From positions 3,145,144-3,209,143 of the forward strand of contig NC_080050.1 in the NCBI RefSeq assembly GCF_026212465.1: a stretch of 64,000 bases of DNA. Direction: 5' to 3'. Shown piece by piece: positions 51,161 to 62,699 of the stretch. The first letter of the stretch is position 1. Each line of letters begins with the position of its first letter. Position numbers and translations under genes: made by a program. This DNA is from Amaranthus tricolor (Eukaryota; Streptophyta; Magnoliopsida; Caryophyllales; Amaranthaceae). The notes under the pieces are model-generated. The model ran no database searches, was not told the origin of the DNA, and was given only the letters and a program-made list of their open reading frames with translations.

Positions 51161-51499
51161 TATAAGTTTCAACTTTATTCCAAAATCAAACGCAAAATTC
51201 TCAAATCTGAGGGAGATTTGGGGCTGTTCACAGTTAGTAACTACGAACAGGTTAAAAAAGACAAAATAGTTGTTCGCAGTTACTAACTGCGAACAGCTAT
51301 TTGACCTGTTATTGTGGAGCATGTTGTTCGCAGTTACTAACTGGGAATAGATAAAAATAGGTCAAATAGCTATTCGCAGTTAGTAACTGCAAACAACTAT
51401 TTTGTCTTTTTTGACCTGTTCGCAGTTACTAACGAACGGCTCCAAACCTCAAATTTGGGAATTTCACGTTTACTTTTGAAATAATATTGAAACTTATAC
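51161..51499. mobile_element. Foldback element with TGTTCGC palindromes, copy 2 (best preserved)
   Basis: TATAAGTTTCAA at 51,161 and its inverse at 51,499 are the ends. Moving inward, AAATTCTCAAATCTGAG, GTTAAAAAAGACAAAATAGT and AGCTATTTGACCTGTT all recur inverted, so the whole 339 bp folds on itself. Five 25-bp palindromes lie inside (starting at 51,224, 51,271, 51,325, 51,371 and 51,417). That at 51,271-51,295 is perfect: TGTTCGCAGTTA, C, then the complement. Nothing is encoded. Confidence 0.82.
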
Positions 51500-51699
51500 T
51501 ATTTTATTCATTTTTTTTATAAATTATCTTATACATTTTAATTTTTCAAGGATATACCTAGTGGCCCGAATATCCCCATAATCTTTTGCTTGAAAAAACT
51601 ATACTGAGTTGCTTTTATAAGTGGCTGATCTTCGGTGATACAATTTTAAATAAAAAGCTTAATCTCATATTATGTATTAGATGGATTATTTAACTCTTA

Positions 51700-52160
51700 G
51701 GTACTTTCCTGTGAAACGGCCTAAGTCGTGTAACTGATCCATGCCCAATTATTTATAAAAAATTCCGACATACTAATTTCAAGACTTAAAAGGATAATTC
51801 AAGACTTAAAAACTAATATCAAGAATTAAAAGGTCTATTTTAAGTTTTTAATATCAGTTTCTTCATTTAAGTCATCCTACTTTAAAGTAGAAATGAGAAT
51901 TTTAAGTCTTGCTATTGGTCTTTTAAGTCTTGCTATTGGTCTTTTAAGTCTTTAAATTGGTCTTTTAAGTATTAGAATTGAGCTTTTAAGTATTGAAATT
52001 GTCAAATTCCACGACTTAAAATGACAATTTCAAAACTTTAAAATTGATCTTTTAAGTTTTCAAGTTGGTCTCTTGAAATTGATATTTTAATTTGTGAAAT
52101 TGGTTTTTTTTAAAAAAATAGGTCGGCCCAATAAGACGTGTCTTACAAGTGAGATGATCT
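51700..52160. mobile_element. MITE-like element with 21-bp CTTTTAAGTCTTGCTATTGGT repeats
   Basis: From 51,900 to 52,000 four units of exactly 21 bp begin CTTTTAAGT (ending GCTATTGGT, AAATTGGT or AGAATTGAG), and inverted units (AAGACTTAAAAG...) occupy 51,780-51,840. The right arm GGTCGGCCCAATAAGACGTG then TCTTACAAGTGAGATGATCTC is of the family type. The left arm near 51,710 (GTGAAACGGCCTAAGTCGTG) is weak. Confidence 0.6.
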
Positions 52161-52439
52161 CATCTAAGATTTTGTGATTTAACCCATGTATAATGTGTGT
52201 CTTACCATGAACACCATTTCATTCAATAATTTGTGAGTAAAAATTTGTGATACTCACAAATTTTTGAATAAGATGGCGTCATGGTAAGACTATTTCTATT
52301 GGGTTGGTTCATATACCTTTAGTCTATCAAAGTGACTATTTACTATTTTTAAAGTGAACAATTAGAAAAATTGACTAATTATATGGGCATGTCTCATGGT
52401 GAGACGTTCTCATACATTATGAGTTGTAAAGTAGTCAAC

Positions 52440-52650
52440 AAGTCTTGTATGAGACTGTTTCACCATAAGACGGACTATATAATTAGTTTATTTCTCTCAA
52501 CGATCACTTTCAGACTCATATTTAAAGTTATAATTGGTCATTTTAATATAATAAGTGATTATTATAAGTGATCACTTTAAAACTGTAAATGTACATTGAG
52601 TTAGCCCAGCAAAAATGTTATCACTGTGAAACTACCTTATTTGAGAATTT
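52440..52650. mobile_element. GAGACGGTCTC-end MITE with GTGATCACTT units
   Basis: The left arm CTTGTATGAGACTGTTTCAC and right arm AATGTTATCACTGTGAAACT then ACCTTATTTGAG are inverted relatives. The interior has CGATCACTTTCAGACTCATA and TAAGTGATCACTTTAAAACT units. It sits next to other arms at 52,260-52,300 and 52,385-52,420, so several copies appear nested. Confidence 0.65.
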
Positions 52651-54800
52651 ATCTATAATTGCTTTTTTAATATAATAATATAAGATTAATTGGACGTATT
52701 TATTTATGTACATTATTAGAATTTTATAAAAAAATTATTGAACATTTAAAATCATCATCCGATTTTGCATGTAAACATAACGATTTTAAAATCATTGATT
52801 ATATTTACAATGATTATCACCTAGATGGATACCCATGCACTTATTTTATATCTTATATGTATGATAGATTTTTTACAATTCATATTTACTATGTATTATT
52901 CAATAATTTATCCAATATGTTATAAAATAATATTTGTATCATTAAATAAATAATATACATTTATTCAAAATATTACGTAAAGCTTTTTATTAAATCTTTA
53001 TCTTTTTCAAATTGGCACATTTCATATTTAGTTTTTAAATTGTTATCCTTCCTAAAATTTTGATATTTACGATCATTATCAATTAATTTTAGAGCATTAT
53101 TTAAGATAAAAAAAATCAAACTAATATCCCATCTTGGAGTGGTGAGCATATATCCTATTCATAAGTGGAGAATTTTTAACCGCCGCCTTATTGGGTGAAT
53201 CACATTTTAGCCTTTTATTTATATTATTTATTTAAACTTGATTGGTACCGTAAACAAAGTATTGATCTAATTTTTAAAAAAATATCTAATTTTAACTATT
53301 TGTGCTATATAAGTTGCAAGTATATATGAAAAGTATATTTAAATTTTTTTTTTTGTGGGATGATTTATTAAATTAAATGTTGAAATGAATTAGAGTAAAA
53401 AATCTAAACCCGAACCTCACCATAAAAAAGTTTAAATTAAGATAAAGGGTGACAAAAATAATAAATATAGAAAATTTAAATAGTGGAAGATATTATTAAG
53501 TCGAGACAATATTCTATTATTATAATTTCATTAAGTGGTTTCTACTTTCCACACAAGTGAGATAATATTAATTATTATTTTTATTTTACTTATAATTAGA
53601 TCTTAATGGTTCGACTTAAATTCGATCATTAATATGACCCTATTTATTATGAGCCTATTATTTGATACTACTTCTATACATCAAAAAAATTACAATATGT
53701 TAATATAGTGATTAGGGTTTGACGTTGATTCTTAATCCTTGATTTATATGTTGTGGTGAAAAGATGTGAAAAGGTGTAAAATTCATATAAGGTAAAAATT
53801 AAAAATATGGATTCTTAATCCTTGGTTTACTTAGACTTATACTAAACAACTTATTAATATAATGGTTACTATTTTCATTTCCATATCATATTTGTCACCA
53901 CTTCCTTTCCATTTCATGACAAATACCAAACAACTCCTAAGTGTATTAGTCCCTATATGTTATAAATAGGGCTAAACACATAATTATTAGACTAATGCTT
54001 TCTTAATTTTTCTCTCTCTCTCTCTCTACAAATTAATCTCTTCTCTCCTTATTCTCTATTTCTCAATTGTAATCATCATCATCATCTTTGTATCTCCATT
54101 GGAGGATCTTTGAAGAACCAATAACACATCTAGGCTAGAACCATGAATGTAGTTCAATTAAGAGTGAATCACGTAAATTCTTGAGACTTAAACCTTTGTT
54201 CCTTTGGATATTGGGGTTAAATTCTTCGGTTAACTTTTACACTATTTACGAACAAAGTTTAACGCAAATGATTATTCATGTATATGAGCATTTGATCTTT
54301 TTGATAATGCTAATTTAAAAATAAATTTTGAACACTTGATTTTTATTTTTAGTATTATTTAATTTTATCAGCCCGTTAAATTTAAAAAATTTTAAATATT
54401 AATATTTTCTATTTATAGTATACAATATTAACTTTAAAATTAACTTTAGCTTAATTCTTTCAAGCTCACTTTATATAAAATTCAAATTCGTTATTTATAT
54501 GAGCATTTAATCTTTTTGATAATGCTAATCTAAAGTAAATTTTAAACTCTTAATTTTTTTTTATTATTTAATTATATCAGTCCATGAAATTTAAAAAATT
54601 TAAAATATTAATAATTTTTATTTACATACAATATTAACTTTAAAATTAACTTTAACTTAATTCTTTCAAGCTCACTTAATATAACATTCAAATCCGTCAC
54701 TAAATAAGGCAATACGTGATAGATTTTTTTTTTCTATTTATCAGCTTAAATTAATTATGTGACACAAGATTTCATTAGGGTAGGAGTTTTTCATATTTTT
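52651..54800. other. AT-rich intergenic region upstream of the SR gene
   Basis: No gene is recognisable. A (CT)n tract lies at 54,009-54,027. At 54,270-54,480 and 54,500-54,690 a ~210-bp direct repeat is visible: ATGAGCATTTGATCTTTTTG / ATGAGCATTTAATCTTTTTG, followed in both by TTAACTTTAAAATTAACTTT. Confidence 0.5.
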
Positions 54801-54925
54801 TTCCAGTCTTGCTTTGCTTCAAGCTCCAAATATCAGAGCCTATGAGGCTGTGACTCTGTGAGCAAATCCAGCAGTTTCAACTGAGCAAGAGCTGAGAAGA
54901 ACACTCTTTTAGTTCATCAAAACAG
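54800..54925 (+). other. Likely 5'UTR exon of the SR splicing-factor gene
   Basis: The sequence from about 54,800 ends CAAAACAG|GTTGTTAAC, a plausible donor at 54,925. The matching acceptor TTGCCTGCAG ends at 56,119, 31 bp before the start codon. The transcription start is a guess. An open frame inside the intron (55,380-55,580) is not recognisable. Confidence 0.55.
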
Positions 54926-56149
54926 GTTGTTAACTTGTAACTTTATTAATTAGATCTTCAATTTCTGCTATTCCTTACAATATCTATTCATATATTGCTA
55001 CTAAATTTTAATTTGATTCTTCATTATACTTGAATTGATTTCTCTTTACTGTTAGCTATAAAGTTTTCTTCTTTATTATTCAATCTCTTCTGGGTTTTTT
55101 GTATGATTTTTGTTTCTGGGGTTTATGGGTATATTGTGTTAAGTGTATGTTTTGGGAATGATGTGAAATGGTACAATTAATTAGATGGGTGTTGCTAAAT
55201 TTGGATATTAAGTTGTAGACTATGATTTTTTGAAAGGGTTAATTTCATTTTTGCTTAGAAATGAGTATTGTCAAAAGATCTGATCTTGGCTTGTTCTAAC
55301 ACTTTTAGGCATTTTCTAGATGGATAGGTTTTTAGAATCCTTTTCTGGGAGGCATAGGTTGTGATTAATCAGGAAGTATTTGTTTGAAGGTCTTGCATTT
55401 GTTAAGGGCTTAAGATTCAAGTTCAAGCAGCATTTGGATTCAATTTTTGCTATACAGAACTTGAATTCTCGGGTTGCTGGACAGTTATACACGATTCATT
55501 ACTCTTCTCGCGAATTGAAAAACAAATTATGGTTGGCTGTGGACTATTTTGAGCATTCACAAATTCAAAACACAGATTAGTTGGCGAATTATGTTACACT
55601 GTTCCTGGATATGCTAGTTGTCTCTTGAGTCTTGACCTTGATCTACTTCCAATTATAAAACTATTTTACTAGGTAGCTAACATGAACTAATACCATATAT
55701 TCATTAATTTTAATTATAACTTATGAATACATAACCGACTCTCCGTATTGTGACATTTGATGACGCACAATTTCTTCATGATAGATGAAAGGAGCTTGGA
55801 CAAATAGGAGCAACATATATAGGGATATAGGAGGGGAGAGGGAGAGTTCAATGTGCTTGTGCTTTCCTTGATGTGTCGTGGTAAAGGAGATTTTCGGTCA
55901 CGCTTAGAAGATCTTCTTTGCCTATGCAAGAATCAGGAAGAGAATTGGGCGAAGCTTGTGTAGCACCACAGTGTGGATTGCTCTCATGGTCCGCTTCAGT
56001 TTGGGCTTTGCTTATCCTGTGTTTATCTACTGATGCTACACGGCAGTTTTTTTATTTGAAAATTACCTTTTATGAGTGATGTATTATAGGTACTTAATAA
56101 GCATTTATGTTGCCTGCAGCAAACCTGCAGCGAAATTGATTCATTACGG

Positions 56150-59100
56150 ATGGCTGGTAGTGGTCGTGCCTCCCGCACAATTTATGTTGGAAATCTTCCG
56201 CTGGATGTAAAGGAATATGAGCTTGAAGATCTGTTTTACAAGGTTGTGTAAGTTTTGGCAAGTTGGTTACTATCTTCGTAGGTATTTGTGCTCGTTACTT
56301 GAAAAAACATTACACTTGAAGACCAAATCATTTTTGTTTTTTTTTTCTTTTTGGAAAAAACTTGTGGGAGACGGATGCAAGAGTAATATACTGAGATACA
56401 AATAGCATTGAAAGTCACTGTAAACAAAGTGTGAACTTGGTTGATGAAAATAAAAATCCTTTATTGTCATGGCTATGTATTTTTCTGTGTATTTTCTAAG
56501 TTTCCATTGTAATGATTTCAACATTTTACTATGCTTTATTGTACGGATGGTATTTCTGTCATCATAAGTTTATCCTAATAAGAGTAAGGTTGCGTACATC
56601 CAACCCATTAAACCCTCGAAGGAGCCATTTTAATGGCATAGGGGTAATAAAATCATGTTGTTTAAGTTTTACTGAGTTGTTAAAGACGGTGATGCTTTCT
56701 TGTAATTTGAAATTCAGAGACATGATGCACCTGATGTTGCAATGACGTGTAGTGTATCTCAGTCAAATTTAATGCATTATTTTGATCACTAAATATTAAG
56801 CTTCCATGCTGGGATGTACTATTGATATCTATGATTGACAATTATTAGAAGTGGCTTCTATTCACCACATTCAGAGTCAGAGTCATCAACCCATTTTCCC
56901 GCACAAGTCAGGGTCCTGGGGGGAGGGTAACGGATATATCATATCTATGCCCCCTCCAAGGAGAGGACAAGGAGATATGTGCTCACTCAGTTTATCCCCC
57001 ACGAGTATCATTTCTTTATACCTAACATGAGACACTGACAGATTATTTTTAGCTTCTTTTATCAGTATTTATGTGTTAGTTCTTTTGATTTCTACAGTGG
57101 CTGCGTCTCTCATCTTATTTCCTATGCTCTTCATTGCTTTAGGATAAAGAAGAAAGTTAACATGTCATTAACAATGGAAAGTTTAAAAACAAAACTGCAA
57201 AGTCGAAAAACTTCTATTTTGTTGGTTTTTACTATTTTTTTATTGTCTGCATCATCTGTTTTAATCATAGAATGATTATGAATACTTAGAAAAACTCTTT
57301 CCGCTTGCTGCAGTATGGCCGTATCGTAGATATTGAATTGAAGCTTCCTCCACGCCCTCCAGGCTATTCTTTTGTAGAGGTATACCCTTCATCTTAAAAT
57401 GCATATTAGCTCCATATTCAAGGTCAGTCATTGAGGTGGTTTTGAGGACCAGGCTCTGACGAAGGACTTGTACTACAACCTTTGGGCAGCCTGTCGATGT
57501 TTTGATGCCAGATTTACACCGAAGTTATCCGTAAAACATTCTTACGTTGCCCCTTTTAACTTTGTATTTCTTTTTCTTTTTTGGTAGTTTGAGGATCCTA
57601 GGGATGCTCAAGATGCAATAAGGGGTCGTGATGGCTATAACTTTGATGGTTGTCTTCTGAGGGTATATGCCACTAATTACAAATACATGTTTTACTTGCT
57701 GCTCAGTTTTCAGTTTATTAAGTAGCTTGTTATTCAGGTTGAGCTGGCTCATGGTGGTAGGGGTAGGTCCCCTATGGGCCCACGTGGTGGCAGAGGTGGC
57801 AATAGTGGAGGTGGGCAGTATAGTGTTTCCCGTCATTCTGAGTTTCGAGGTACATACAATATTAAATGGACATTGTCATCATTCTGCTTTCTATACTTGT
57901 TCTGGGGTTTAACAACAATTATGTGAATAAAAGACTTGGAACTTTTTTCTGTGTAATTTAGATTTCAGCAGCAATTGGCAATTGTTTAGGGGAAATTCTA
58001 GTGCATCTTGCATAGACTAGTTCAGAGATGCTACATGGCGATGTGTGGAGTAGCTTCTGAGGAGTAGTAGGAAGTAGGATGCAGAAAAGACTTAAGAGTC
58101 AGTTCCTTTGAGGAAAAACATATAATCTTCAATGATCACAATTCACAAGACCCTTTTTTGTACTTTTCCGACCCATCGTTTGTTAAGGACCAGTACATGT
58201 ATACAAAGACGAATAACACTTGTACAAGGGATTGAACAAGACAAATAGTAATCACAAACAACACTAGAAAAACAATTGCATAAAAATCAAGTGGCAGTGA
58301 AAAACCGGTAGATGAATTCATTTTAAATGGAAGGGATTCTAGAGAAATTCTGAAAGTACATGCAAGAGATCTCTCTCAGAGATCTGCTATTCAAACCCTC
58401 CCAATACAAAGAAAATACAAGATGCTTGTGGAATATTTGTTAAGGAACCAACTCAACCAAAAGGTTACGCTGATGGTTGAGGCCCAATGATATGTTATAT
58501 ACTCTAACACGCCTTCTCTTACGAGAACCTTTGGGCTTGAAATGTGGATACAGCACAGATCCTCCTCATACCTGGCGCTAACTATTCTACTTTAAATGAG
58601 GGGTGGTTGAGATTCGAACCCGTGATCTCTTTTCTCGCTGGCTTCTGATACCATGTCAAGGAACCAACTCAACAAAAGCTTTAGCTGATGGTTAAGGCCC
58701 CATGATATGTTATAAACTCTAACAATATTTATACATTGGAGTATAAAAGATAGAAGTAAAATCATATTATCTTTTTACAAAACCCATTCCTCTAGATGTT
58801 TAGTTCTTCCTCTATTTCTTATTGTCAGCATGATATTGATTTATATTTTGTTATGTAGTTGTTGTGCGTGGACTGCCCCCTTCGGCCTCGTGGCAAGATC
58901 TGAAGGTGTGGGAACTGAGAATTCTATATATTTTAGTAATTTCGGTGCTCAGCCATCACACATCCTAATTGTTACTCTATCTTATAGGATCATATGCGTA
59001 AGGCTGGGGATGTGTGCTTTGCGCAAGTTTTTCGTGATGGTGAAGGTATGAAACTATTTTTGTTGATTTCTTGATGTGGCTTTGTTCGGGTGTACCAGAA

Positions 59101-61490
59101 AAGTTATCACCAGAATTCTCTTAATTGCAACTTATACTATTTTAGATTCGATTCATATTTTCAATGCTCTGTACCTTGATGCATCAAGGATGTGTACTAA
59201 ATCTATTTTATTTCACATTTTCGTTGCTTCTCTATATGACTTCTCATTTGTCTGAAAATGTTATTTCAGGTATGATGGGAATAGTTGACTATACTAATTA
59301 TGAAGATATGCAATATGCTGTAAGTATCACAAGTATTCCAATCAGTGTAACATTATTTGCCAGTTAATTTGCTTTTTTAATTCACGATTCGCTCATAATA
59401 ATCCTAAAATAGCCTAAAACTGATCATAATTCACTTTATTTGATACGCGATTTGCAAGGAGATTATTGAATCATGTGACAGTGAGTCCAATGCCTTATGA
59501 TAAATATGTTCTGTTGAATGCTCAATTTTTAACGATGAGATTTATTTCTCACACAGATACGCAAACTGGACAACACTGAATTTCGAAATCCTTTCTCAAG
59601 ATCCTACATGCGGGTATATCTCCTTGACTATAATTTTCAATAGCTTGTTGTGCATAGCATTTTCATTTTGCTTCATTACAATCACCTCAAAAATAAACAA
59701 GATGCATCATATTCATGGTATGGGGGAACATTAGAAAGCTTTTATTATCTTTTGTGCTTGGGTTTGGGCAAGTAGTTTAGAATTTTTGTGCTTTGTTTTA
59801 CACTACCATTGCTGCATCAATTGTCGTCCATCAATAGACTGAGACGAGTGTAAACTTTTGTGGACTTGTTGTACCTACTACATACTTCATTTTGCACATT
59901 GAAGTGAAAAGCAAAGCAATAGCAACAGCATGCTTGGTCACATGTTACATTTTTTGAAATTAAAGGGGGATCCATGTATCAAGAAGAGTCATTAACCCAG
60001 TATCCCGCACAAGTCAAGGTCAGGGTAGGAGGGTAGCAGAAAGATCATATTGCTTTACTTTTCCCGACTTCATTGCAAAGGCTTGCAATTTCCTATCCAG
60101 CTAATCTGTGAGCTACTTGATTATATCTATGGTAACAAAAGGAAAAACTAATAGCCAAAAAAAGTTCAAAAAAGAAATCACATGTTACAATTTCTGAATC
60201 TGACATGCAATTGTATTTCAAAGTTAACTTCATGAGTCTCAATTCTCATTTCTTACTTTCTGAAACATGTACTTGAAGATAAAAGCTTACGAGGGTAGTC
60301 CACCAAGAAACCGGAGTAGGAGTAGGAGCCCAATCCGAGATAGAAGCAGAAGTTTAGAAAGGAGCCCAAGGTATAATGACGATATTTCTCCATGCTTACG
60401 GTGTTGTGCTTTATTTATTTGTTAGTTCATATGTTTTCTGCATGCTGGTTAGTGTTGTTTTCTTATCATGTTTGTTGCTTGGTGTTGACAAAGAATGACA
60501 TGATTATATATGTAACCCAGACCGGCTCCAAGATCTAGCTCTGCATCCCTTGCAGAACCATCAAGGTACTTTTTAATTTGATGAACTTTTTGTAGCATTA
60601 TGCTTCATCTTTCTATGTCTTGATCTGATCATCTTATGCATTTTGTTGCGAATAGTGAATAAACTAAGAGTCAATTAACAAATGAAGGAAATCAGGAGAA
60701 CTGCCGGAAACCATGATTAAAACCATTATATGAAACACATAGGATGATAGGAATATAATCTACCCCGTATTTGAAAATCGATAAGATGTTGAAATTTCAA
60801 TTAGACTAAAGAGGTGGTGTACCTTCAGAGTCTAAATCCCAAGTAATTGGAAACCATAAAGAGTTCTTAAGATACAAAATCCAAAACGACACTCTGTTTG
60901 GATAGCAAATTAGGAGAGAAAAGAATGGAAGGGAAGGGGAAGAGAAAGGAAGGGAAAGGAAGGGGAGGGGTAAGCAGGACGAGTGCATATTATTTGTTTA
61001 GAAGGGAAGAGAAGGAAAAAGGAAGAAAAACAGGTGTTTTCTCTCCAAATTCCTCCCCTCTCTTTCTGTTATCCAAACAAGGGATCCTTCATTCTTTCAA
61101 ATACCTCGCCTCCTTTCTCTGCATTTCTCTCTATCCAAACACAGCGTAAATAAACAGAGGCCAAGTCAACGTAATAGTTTCAATGTCACATGCTACTGTT
61201 GACTAAGCAACCGCTTTAGCATATAGATATGCTTTGGCGTTTGGAGGTGTTAAAAGTTCCAAGTAGCGTGCCTGGGCCGATTGGGGTGGCCCAAGCCAAC
61301 TGACATAGTACAAAACAAATCGAACCCACCCTAAAATGCCCAATATTTGGCCATGTGCAAGCTGATCAGCTCTACATTTATGCTTAATGATGCATTAATG
61401 ATCGTATTCCTGTTTTCTGAAATGAACTGTTGTATATTGCTTGAACGTTTGTTTTTCTTTTTCGACAGGACCTTTGTTACAGGGGATTAA
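56150..61490 (+). CDS. SF2/ASF-type SR splicing factor (SR34/SR34A-like)
   Basis: Eleven coding exons: 56150-56242, 57314-57379, 57588-57662, 57738-57849, 58859-58905, 58988-59045, 59270-59319, 59557-59613, 60279-60370, 60521-60565, 61469-61490. They join in frame to 238 residues. RRM1 (about 9-80) has RNP2 IYVGNL and RNP1-like GYSFVEF. A glycine-rich linker (GGRGRSPMGPRGGRGG) follows, then a pseudo-RRM with the diagnostic SWQDLKD (about 127-133), and a short RS region (NRSRSRSPIRDRSRS). This architecture defines the SF2/SRSF1 subfamily, nuclear regulators of 5' splice-site choice. The tail is short and ends RTFVTGD, so this may be one isoform, or longer RS exons are missed. Exon 1's donor AAG|GTTGTGTAAGT offers several GT choices; only the first restores FYKYGRI. 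Confidence 0.94.
58438..58724 (-). mobile_element. Complete TRIM retrotransposon in intron 4 of the SR gene, ATATT target duplication
   Basis: Read on the minus strand: 5' LTR 58,724-58,654 (71 bp, TGTTAGAGTTTATAACATAT...TTCCTTGACA), primer site TGGTATCAGAAGCC (58,653-58,640), a B-box-like ATCACGGGTTCGAATCTC, a short non-coding interior, and 3' LTR 58,509-58,438 (72 bp). ATATT flanks both ends exactly (58,433-58,437 and 58,725-58,729). It lies antisense to the gene, in a normal-looking intron. Confidence 0.93.
60892..61145. mobile_element. MITE with CTGTTTGGATAG ends in intron 10 of the SR gene
   Basis: CTCTGTTTGGATAG at the left and the inverse of CTATCCAAACACAG at the right. The left half is purine-rich (GGAAGGGAAGGGG), the right half pyrimidine-rich, so it can fold. 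Plant MITEs with 'GTTTGGATA' ends are common. The frames on both strands are compositional. Confidence 0.65.
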
Positions 61491-61914
61491 CACCATCAGG
61501 AAATGTTGTTTCCCATCTCAGAAAGTAATGTTTGCCTTATTGATGTATGTTGAATCATTTTTGTGGCAAATGGTACTTCATATGGTATTTGAATGTCGTG
61601 GTTACTTTGCTAACCATGCACATCCGATTGTAGGAAGGTTATTCGTGTTTATCCACAACCTTGGCCTGCATTCGAAGCCTAGAACTTTGTAATACATTAA
61701 TTGTTGAACCTCAATGCCATGCACTACACATGAGGATACACTTGTGCTTTTTGCCTTGTGAATTTGGATCGGTTTCATCTCTTTTCTTGGTTACCTGTTT
61801 TGGAACTTCATATTGGATTTCGTTTGTTTTGGTGGAAGTTGTTAGACCATGACAATTTATCGCATAATTATTTTATGGGCTTACTCGTATGAAAATTTGA
61901 GAAGAATAAGCAAA
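61491..61914 (+). other. 3'UTR of the SR gene
   Basis: Sequence after the stop keeps mRNA-like composition to about 61,860. The open frames at 61,441-61,852 overlap it and are not supported as genes. No perfect AATAAA is seen; GCATAATTATTTTATGG near 61,862 is a possible weak signal. Confidence 0.45.
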
Positions 61915-62105
61915 TTAATATAAAAAATTCAAAAAATAAGCAACTTTTAAACTTAATTTTCAAAATAAACACTTTTTGCCCAGAGCACAGATTCGGAGTT
62001 GTTCGCTATTAGTAACAACGAATAAAGAAGTTGCTTATTTTGGGAATTAAATGCTTATTTTGCTTATTTTGGGAATTAAGTTTAGAAGTTGTTTATATGT
62101 GGAGG
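61915..62105. mobile_element. Foldback element with one TGTTCGC palindrome, copy 3
   Basis: The left arm ATAAGCAACTTTTAAACTTA then ATTTTCAAAATAA and the inverse of GAATTAAGTTTAGAAGTTGT on the right enclose one palindrome at 62,000-62,024 (TGTTCGCTATTA / GTAACAACGAATA). TTGCTTATTTTGGGAATTAA is duplicated on the right side. It is the shortest of the three copies. Confidence 0.68.
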
Positions 62106-62290
62106 AGGAAGAAGACATGGGTAAAATGATAATTTCTCAATTTAATGGAAAATAAACGTTTTTCCCTTATAATGTTACTGTAGTTAATTGTTCAACAGTT
62201 AAGTGATATTTCATGGAAAGAATTTTAAAAATTGCTACCACTCGTCTTTTGCAATAGTTGATGCCTGCCATATAGAATAAACCTTTTAAA

Positions 62291-62620
62291 AAATAGCGTT
62301 ATAATGAGTAAAAATAACGTTAAATATCTTTTTCGGTTTACGTGCCGAAAAATAGACAAATAAGTACTTGTTTCAATCAAATTTCTAAAAGAGTTATCCC
62401 ATAAGGATAATAGCGACGTCTGTTTTTTGAAAAATCATCGTCATGATGGGTAAAAATGGCATTAAGTATCTTTTTCGGTTTACGTGTCGGGAAATGGGTG
62501 AATAAGTATTTGTTTTGACTGGATTTTTGAAAGAGTTATTCTGAAGGGTAGTTAGGACGTTCGTTTTTTGAAAACCATCGTTATGATGCGTAAAAATAAC
62601 GTTGAAAATGACGTAAAAAA
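62291..62620. repeat. 140-bp tandem repeat, about 2.3 units
   Basis: Units start at about 62,291, 62,431 and 62,571, exactly 140 bp apart. Shared words include ATCTTTTTCGGTTTACGTG, AATAAGTA and TTGTTT, AAAGAGTTAT and ACGT then TTTTTTGAAAA. The third unit breaks off after about 50 bp. Confidence 0.88.
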
Positions 62621-62699
62621 ATATCTTTTTTGTTAATTTATGTGTTTTAATTTTTAATTATTTAAAAATATGAGGACCCATGAAATGCTGTCACATACA

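Noticed and set aside
55380..55580. 66-residue frame as an upstream gene or exon
   Set aside because: It sits in the 5'UTR intron of the SR gene without recognisable domain or splice support.
60898..61149. Lys/Gly-rich frame in the SR gene, possibly an RS-like exon
   Set aside because: It is the purine-rich half of a MITE, and no splice sites connect it in frame.
61441..61852. 83- and 63-residue frames after the SR gene
   Set aside because: They overlap the last exon and 3'UTR in other frames and have no recognisable content.
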